Below, one piece after another: positions 58,801-64,000 of a stretch of DNA of 64,000 nt (positions are counted from its first letter, which is position 1; every line of letters begins with the position of its first letter). Under the pieces are notes generated by a model. It was not told the origin of the DNA. It did no database searches and saw only the letters and a list, made by a program, of their open reading frames with translations. Source of the stretch: Planoprotostelium fungivorum (lineage: Eukaryota > Evosea > Variosea > Cavosteliida > Cavosteliaceae); assembly GCA_003024175.1 (NCBI GenBank), contig MDYQ01000021.1, positions 62,001 through 126,000 of the forward strand, written 5' to 3'. Position numbers and translations under genes: made by a program.

Positions 58801-60193
58801 CGAAGTACTTCGTCACACGTCAGTCGAGTTCTATAGACATGACTGCGAGAGAAATGGATGTCTCACTCGTTCTTTCCCATCCACTGCCACACGATGGTGG
58901 CGACGGTGTAGCCTTCGGAACCTTCTTCTGAACCCTCTTCGAGGTCGACAAAAGATTGAGCACTCCTAGCCTTCCATGTTCCGTTCGAATGGAGGAGGCC
59001 CGGCGTGTGGCTCGCCTTCCTGCTGCTCGTGTACTTTTGGTTGGGAAACTTTTGGATGTGATAGAGGGTGACCTCATCGCTGCGGGGATGGTTGTCGGTG
59101 ATGACTCGGAGTTGAATCCAGACGTCGTCGACTGCTTCTCGTTCAGTCTACAACGTTTCATTTGGATGAGAATCGATAGGGCATGATGAGATTATGAGAG
59201 AACTCACGCAATTGGAGGTGACACATGTACAAGACTTCGCGCTTGTCTCTTCCTCCGTGAGCAATTTCGGTGGTTACGAAACTCTCCAATCGTAACAGCA
59301 CGACCCCTGTTCGAAATTTCTATTTCCATTTTGGTGGGAACCGCCTCACCTCCGATGGAGTCACCGATGATGATGGTGTTGGTGGTCATGAGGTACAGAC
59401 AGGTGACGTAGCACCTCTCACCGTCGTAACGATAGGCCACACGGAAGAAAGGGAGAGCGTCTGTGAATCGAGAGAAGAAGTCAGAGGAATCGTAAGTAGA
59501 CTCTACGAGATGCAGCTTGTATGTGGGCTGTCGAAGGTGAGATGGAAAGGTGAAGATGGAGATGATGGAGGCGAACAGGGATGAAGAGGCTTACGCAGTG
59601 GTTGGAGAGCAGTCTCTCTTCATTGTATTCGATCATGATGACATCGCCGTTTGTTGTTCCCAAACAGATGTATGTCTATTATTTAATCAGAACTTGAGAG
59701 GTTTACATTATAAGGAATGAAGAATTGGACTCACAGTGTGAGGCGTCATAAAATCATCTGAATCCATATTATCTGAATCATCAGTTCTGCGCTCGCACAG
59801 TAGCATCTTGGTGATGGGTTCTGAGATTTCTATCGTCTTTACGATCGTGTAGCTGTCAATATCTACGAGTTGAAGCCATGAGCGGATTGCATTTCCACAG
59901 AGAGCCAGTAGGTAGGGCTTCTTGTTCAGAAGGAGCTGTATGGCGTCGATGTACTTGGTCTCATCCACCGATTTGATGGAGGCTCTCCTCTTTCCGGATG
60001 GTAATTGATAGACGTAGCTGTGTGAATCACGAACTAGCCAAGGGAGATCGTGGTCGATGTAACGTCCAAATGAAGGACCCAGTTCTTGATTATCGACGAT
60101 TTTTCTGAGCCTGGACTCCCCTAACTCTTGAGTCTTCTGTGTGAATGGACTCCTCTCCAGTGGAGGCAACAGGGCTGTCTGTGTCTCTTCCAT
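55808..60193 (-). CDS. ELYS/HOS1-like nucleoporin candidate
   Basis: One long gene in 15 or more exons. The first part from ATG 60193 looks like a WD/nucleoporin beta-propeller: YIDHDLPWLVRDSHSYVYQL, YLLALCGNAIRSWLQLVDID, YICLGTTNGDVIMIEYNEER, CYVTCLYLMTTNTIIIGDS. A long all-helical part follows: ILASVKSSIRWDRVKELVTS, SIDSLPGYIIKWVRKNIEKI, LEEWKEDKLDRFCGYFMIGK, VLRNLNVTGAHEECAWMFKS, then ALTEEEEEVLLKLLEQKGQR with DFITIYMMSRGRWSELSNYN, resembling the ELYS block where a lid helix precedes repeated 'YYLQRGRY' helices. The tail is basic and Pro/Ser-rich (SQTIPRTPLDRMRDKQKK). ELYS seeds nuclear pores on chromatin, while plant HOS1 is a relative. Family assignment is by eye and could be another propeller-solenoid nucleoporin (Nup133/155 type). 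Confidence 0.45.
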
Positions 60194-60300
60194 CTCGAGC
60201 CAATCTGGAACGTGAGATCAGATCATAAGATTCAAATCTCATCTACAACGACACTTTCGCGCTCAAAATTGGATTGAACGTAAACGCAACAACAACATCA

Positions 60301-61885
60301 TGAGTGACCTCGCAGCTTCTAACGTTGTTATTGGACTGGGATTAGCCATCATAGGTGAAGTTTTTCACTTCTTCACCTGGCAACTCTTTGTAGCTGACGT
60401 CGAACAGATATCGTAGGAGTGGTCGATAAATTTCCACACCCAGACACGAAAGTAAGTACGAATTACAACTTTCCACTCTTCTGTAATCATCGACATCATC
60501 AGATCCGCACGACCGATCACTATTCGACTGGCGGCGGCAATGCATTCAATTTCCTCTCTTCTGTCTCTGGATTCGGGCAAGAATGTCACCTCATCACTCG
60601 CATCGGTGATATACGCCCTCTTTATCATCACCATCCACTCTGACGTAACATCAGGTGATGATGATCGTGGAGACCATGTCTTACGTATCTGTCGCGATAG
60701 AAGCAACCCCATACGAACTGACTTTGTTCAACGAGTGAAGGGACAGACGGGTTTCAGTTACGTCATCATCGAGGCAACCGAAGGCACACGAACCAATATC
60801 CACACCCCGGGTGGTGATCTGGAGAGAGAACACGTCCAAAAGGTGACGAGTGGTGGATGCGCTCGGTTACATCGGCTGACGTCCATCAGTGGACCGATGA
60901 TGAAGCGTGGAAGAGTCTGATATCTCGCTCGAAACTGTTTTATTCGGGTGAACTACTCATCTTATTCGATCTCACGCATATCTTAGATATGCGATACAGC
61001 GGTGCGACGAACCTCTTGTACGATCATGCGCTGACCATCAATCCCGACCTCCCATTGCTCATCGACGTAGAGAAGACAAGAGAAGGAGGTGATCATGATC
61101 ATCATCCTCATCATCACCTTCATCACCATCATCACGCATCATGATTGACTCTTCGTGGAGAATTTATGGAGCTATTGACGCGAGCCACGTACATCGTGGC
61201 CAGCGAGACCTGGGCGACACAATTCAGCAGAGAGAAGGGCACCCTCGATCCCCTCTACACCTTCTGGCACTTGACAAAACACGCCCGAAAGGTGAATTAA
61301 GTTACGACGCGGGCGTAAATGGTGGACAGGCGAAATTCGTCATCGTGACGTACGGACGTAAGGGTAGTATACTATTACGTCCCGTAGATTTCACGGGGGG
61401 AAGTAACGTACGTATCATCGGCAGCTTCGATCAACTGTCGAAGATTATGGACAACGAGGCGTCACAAGTGAAGTGAAACGTCTGATGACATCATGTGACA
61501 TCATCAGATCCAGCAGCTGCACTTTGCTTTAGAACCTTGGAAGCACAAGCAACCAGAAGGATTGGACATCACCTTCTGTCCCTCTCACAAGACCGACCGG
61601 GTCATTGATACGAACGGTGGGCGGGAACACGCGAAATTCCGATGGAATTCGTGACACGTGTTGTACAGGTGCGGGAGACTCGTTCATAGCCGGAGTTGCA
61701 CTGGGTCTCTTGTCTTCTCTTCCCGACGCGAAATTGTTGCAATTGGGTATTTTATTCTCATTTAATGTTTCATGACGAGGACAGCTACCTGGGTGGCTGC
61801 AGAGAGCTGCAAGAAGAGGGGAGCACAGAACGAGACACCGACACGTGAAGACATAGAGAGGCAATTCGGCCAGGGCTTCTTGTGA
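60301..61885 (+). CDS. PfkB-family carbohydrate kinase (ribokinase/ketohexokinase-like)
   Basis: Phosphorylates a sugar or nucleoside with ATP. ATG 60301 gives MSDLAASNVVIGLGLAII, and a 60-base intron (within 60354-60408) joins it to DIVGVVDKFPHPDTK, the usual PfkB first strand. Next: YSTGGGNAFNFLSSVSGFGQ (the N-terminal GG signature), ECHLITRIGDDDRGDHVL, FSYVIIEATEGTRTNIHTPG, ATYIVASETWATQF, AKFVIVTYGRKGSILLRP. The second signature, DTNGAGDSFIAGVALGLLSS, contains the catalytic Asp and the anion hole; an intron (61617-61668) cuts it at the NG. The end is ATWVAAESCKKRGAQ and REDIERQFGQGFL. About nine exons. Sugar specificity cannot be read. Starts 107 bp from the divergent nucleoporin-like gene. 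Confidence 0.88.
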
Positions 61886-62086
61886 AGAAGGACATGGAAG
61901 GAATAAATAGACGATGATGACCATGTGATTGATGATGTGATTGATGATGAGAAGAGACATTTTAGACCTTTAAATTTTAACTCCAATCCCAATTGCTAAC
62001 CTTGTGAAGATCCTGTTGTGCTCTCTCCGAAGCCACGAGGACCCATCTGATGACATTAAGAACATGATCTCCAACATCATGACCCA

Positions 62087-63091
62087 TCACCTCTTAAATT
62101 CGTTCCACACGTGCTCCAACTCGGGTGGTGCTATCTCTCTCGTCGTGCAGTGTTCATCCACGTAGTAATGTGAATAGACAATAGATGCAGCTCCGCAGAC
62201 AAAGAGAGCGCATGAGAAGAAGAGAAGCCAAGACAGTGGTGATGTTCTGGGTGGTTTCGTTTGGATAGAGGATGTGGCGTCCTCGATATCTTTCTTCTGT
62301 GTCTTGATAGGGGATTTAGATGATTCTTGTTCCTGTGGACTCGTGGGTGCCTGAAGATCATGTCAATGTGTGCAGATGTTAGGATGCATCATTACCTTCT
62401 TAACGGATGGAGGTCTGGGCATGTTTCTATCGGCAAAAGCTGATCCGGATGAGCTCTTAACGGCCATGGTCTGTAGTCGTCAATGACAATGCGGAATGTG
62501 TTGTTCATGCATACCTTCTTCTTCAAGACGTAACCGACACTGTCTGTAGGTGTGGATGTGCTTTCATCTTTCGAAGCGGGTTGAGGTGTGTGAGGAATGG
62601 TGGTCTCTCGATCGATTGAGATCTCATCGTGTTCATCGATCTCCTCCATCACTGTCTTATCCATGAAGTCCTTCTCCACTTCACCTTCGAAGAGGCAACG
62701 TCTGATGTCAGGTGCTACGAGGGGTAAATTTGTATGATGACGATGGAATCGCTCACGAGGTGATCTGCGTGCCTTTTCGTCCTTTACATCCGAAGAGCAG
62801 CCTCCTTCTTCGAGTTTTAGAATCTCGGCGATCTCTTCTAACATCATCCTCTTTGTTCTACGGCTCTTTCCACCCGAATGAGTCTAAATGGTCAATCAAC
62901 AATCTCCTTCGTAAAATAATAAGACTCACGTTCACGACGCCCTTCAGCTTTGGATGGCATTTTACAAACTCTGTGATCTGACTCAATGTGGGGTCCAAAC
63001 CAAGAGCGGGAGAGGATGGTGGCGAATAGATGAGCTCTCCTGACTCCGCCTTCAATTTCTCAAGTTTAGGAGTGACTTTACAGTCTGTCAT
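62087..63091 (-). CDS. Unknown tail-anchored protein, Pro/Ser-rich
   Basis: Not recognised. Starts MTDCKVTPKLEKLKAESGEL and PPSSPALGLDPTLSQITEFV, then SGGKSRRTKRMMLEEIAEIL, an acidic disordered part (IDEHDEISIDRETTIPHTPQ), TSTPTDSVGYVLKKK and PIKTQKKDIEDATSSIQTKP. One membrane helix near the end (LLFFSCALFVCGAASIVYSH) is followed by a short tail ending LEHVWNEFKR. A single helix so close to the C-terminus fits a tail-anchored protein of the ER or nuclear envelope, with the disordered head in the cytosol or nucleus. Four or five exons. Divergent from the H2A-like gene, 167 bp between starts. Confidence 0.6.
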
Positions 63092-63258
63092 GTTGCTCTT
63101 GTGGTGATTCCAAAAAATGAGATCATCTTTCAGTTGGCGCCTTTTCGCAAAGTGCGAGAAAATTCAAACGGCCAACTTTGGCGCCTGCATCTGATCAGAA
63201 GACAAATTCTCAATTTGCAAACGAACGTGAGGGTGGAGAGATATCTGGAACACATAAA

Positions 63259-64000
63259 ATGCCAATCATTCCCGTCGTCGATGTCAAATCACTGGATCGA
63301 ACACGACCGCAATATGGACCTCTTGATCCGGGCCCTCCTCCGTCTTCAGCAGCAGGATTACTGGTTCCAGTGTCCTGTGTTTACGAAGATCTCCAACAGC
63401 ACCCTGTCTTTGGCATGGATGGCAGACCGAGAAGACACCAACGCAGCACAAGCAGCCACGTCTATATAGCTAGTGTATTACAGTGTCTGATGGCAGAAGT
63501 GCTAAAATCAGCCGGTAATGCTGCGAAAGAGGAGGGTGTATGCACCATCGAGCCGGATCACATTGGGACAGCATTGAAGAAAGATGAGAAACTGCTCAAG
63601 TTGGTCGTGGCACTGAAGGGAGACGCCGACGTCACCGGAGGAGAGACTCCAGCTGTGGTTGAAACTGACCAAGTTCAAGTGAGTGTCTTCACAAGACGAT
63701 GAGACGCCCTGACTGAGGACATCGATAGTTGTTTGATTTGAACGCGGACTGGCTGCAGATTGTGTTCTACCACGTCGAAACTGTCCATCTCATCCAGTCC
63801 TGCTCGTTCGTGTGCAAGAGTTGGAGGGAGATGTTGCACCCTGACAGCAACTTTTGGAAGCGCCGGTTTCTCAGTCTGTATCACTTGAAGCCGAGGGGCA
63901 ATATACCTGACGAGGCTTATCTTCAGGTATGCGCAACGGTGTATGTAGACTGAGATGGATACGAGGCGTTCCAAGATGGTGCTTACAGCTGGAGAGAAGT
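63259..64000 (+). CDS. Histone H2A-like domain spliced to an F-box (partial, runs off the window)
   Basis: Residues 1-30 form a Pro-rich tail (MPIIPVVDVKSLDRTRPQYG). Residues 31-118 follow the H2A fold: SAAGLLVPVSCVYEDLQQ matches H2A 'SRAGLQFPVGRVHRLLRK'; VYIASVLQCLMAEVLKSAGN matches helix alpha-2; AAKEEGVCTIEPDHIGTALK and KDEKLLKLV match alpha-3. The L1 loop is about six residues longer. At codon 140 a GTGAGT donor (63679) opens a 50-base intron ending TAG at 63728. In the same phase the next exon gives an F-box: NADWLQIVFYHVETVHLIQS, CSFVCKSWREMLHPDSNFWK. That exon has an in-frame stop just before it and no ATG of its own, so it needs the upstream exon. A second intron (63927-63988) precedes the window edge. 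F-boxes link proteins to SCF ubiquitin ligases. Without splicing the first exon would end at 63702, giving 147 residues. Confidence 0.72.
63679..63728 (+). other. Phase-0 intron joining the H2A-like and F-box exons
   Basis: Starts GTGAGTGTC and ends GATAG, 50 bases, within the size range of other introns here. Phase is 0 on both sides. It contains the in-frame TGA at 63700-63702 that would otherwise end the H2A-like frame. Confidence 0.65.

Noticed and set aside
63121-63258. Open in-frame extension upstream of the H2A-like ATG
   Set aside because: No ATG in that frame after the stop at 63118-63120; the extension overlaps the presumed promoter, so the start was set at 63259.
1-64000. Retroelements, viral or Polinton-like sequence
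   Set aside because: No reverse transcriptase, integrase, capsid or terminal-repeat structure was noticed on either strand; the only direct repeats are the temptin-like gene copies.

Overview
The window is nuclear DNA from a small-genome, intron-rich unicellular eukaryote. About 34 protein genes lie on both strands, most only 50-400 bp apart. Nearly every gene is cut by short GT-AG introns of 38-160 bases, often starting GTGAGT. The gene set points to an amoebozoan-like protist that builds cilia: a receptor-like kinase relic, LYC1-type acetyltransferase, Sel1, SCAMP, COMMD and royal-jelly/yellow proteins, homeobox genes with very short products, and CC2D2A, a ciliary transition-zone protein. 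A flagellate protostelid such as Planoprotostelium would fit, but the species is an inference.

Layout. 0.4-2 kb: broken receptor-like kinase. 2.2-5 kb: COMMD protein and a secreted MRJP/yellow protein (minus). 5-8.9 kb: mitochondrial cytochrome b5 reductase, an unknown protein, SCAMP. 9.1-17 kb: CC2D2A followed 73 bp later by a GPR180/TMEM145-type membrane protein. 17-19.8 kb: Sel1-repeat protein. 20-20.9 kb: two short related genes tail to tail. 21-26.1 kb: LYC1-like acetyltransferase, helicase-associated-domain protein, RCC1 propeller. 26.6-31.4 kb: a charged unknown protein, a DFR-like reductase, a type II membrane glycosyltransferase and a homeobox gene with a one-base frame break. 31.7-34.5 kb: near-identical temptin/FN3/membrane-anchor gene copies joined by two single-N assembly gaps. 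34.8-38.7 kb: VDAC, an ankyrin protein, a Frag1/DRAM/Sfk1-like protein. 38.9-44.1 kb: SPX-ankyrin-CBM20-GDPD phosphodiesterase. 44.5-50.2 kb: mucin-like surface protein, intron-bearing tRNA-Leu(CAA), paraoxonase-like esterase, aquaporin. 50.3-54.6 kb: DNA ligase III with an ALC1-type macro domain and a BRCT end. 55.1 kb: intact homeobox paralogue. 55.8-60.2 kb: ELYS/HOS1-like nucleoporin candidate. 60.3-63.1 kb: PfkB sugar kinase and an unknown tail-anchored protein. 63.3 kb to the edge: a divergent histone H2A-like domain that appears spliced in frame to an F-box.

The genes do not form one pathway; this is ordinary mixed eukaryotic gene order. The observations most worth following are the H2A-like/F-box fusion with its altered acidic patch, the ligase III-macro-BRCT fusion, the SPX-ankyrin-CBM20-GDPD architecture, and a family of look-alike introns in genes between 40 and 62 kb. 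I saw no retroelement, viral, Polinton or CRISPR sequence.
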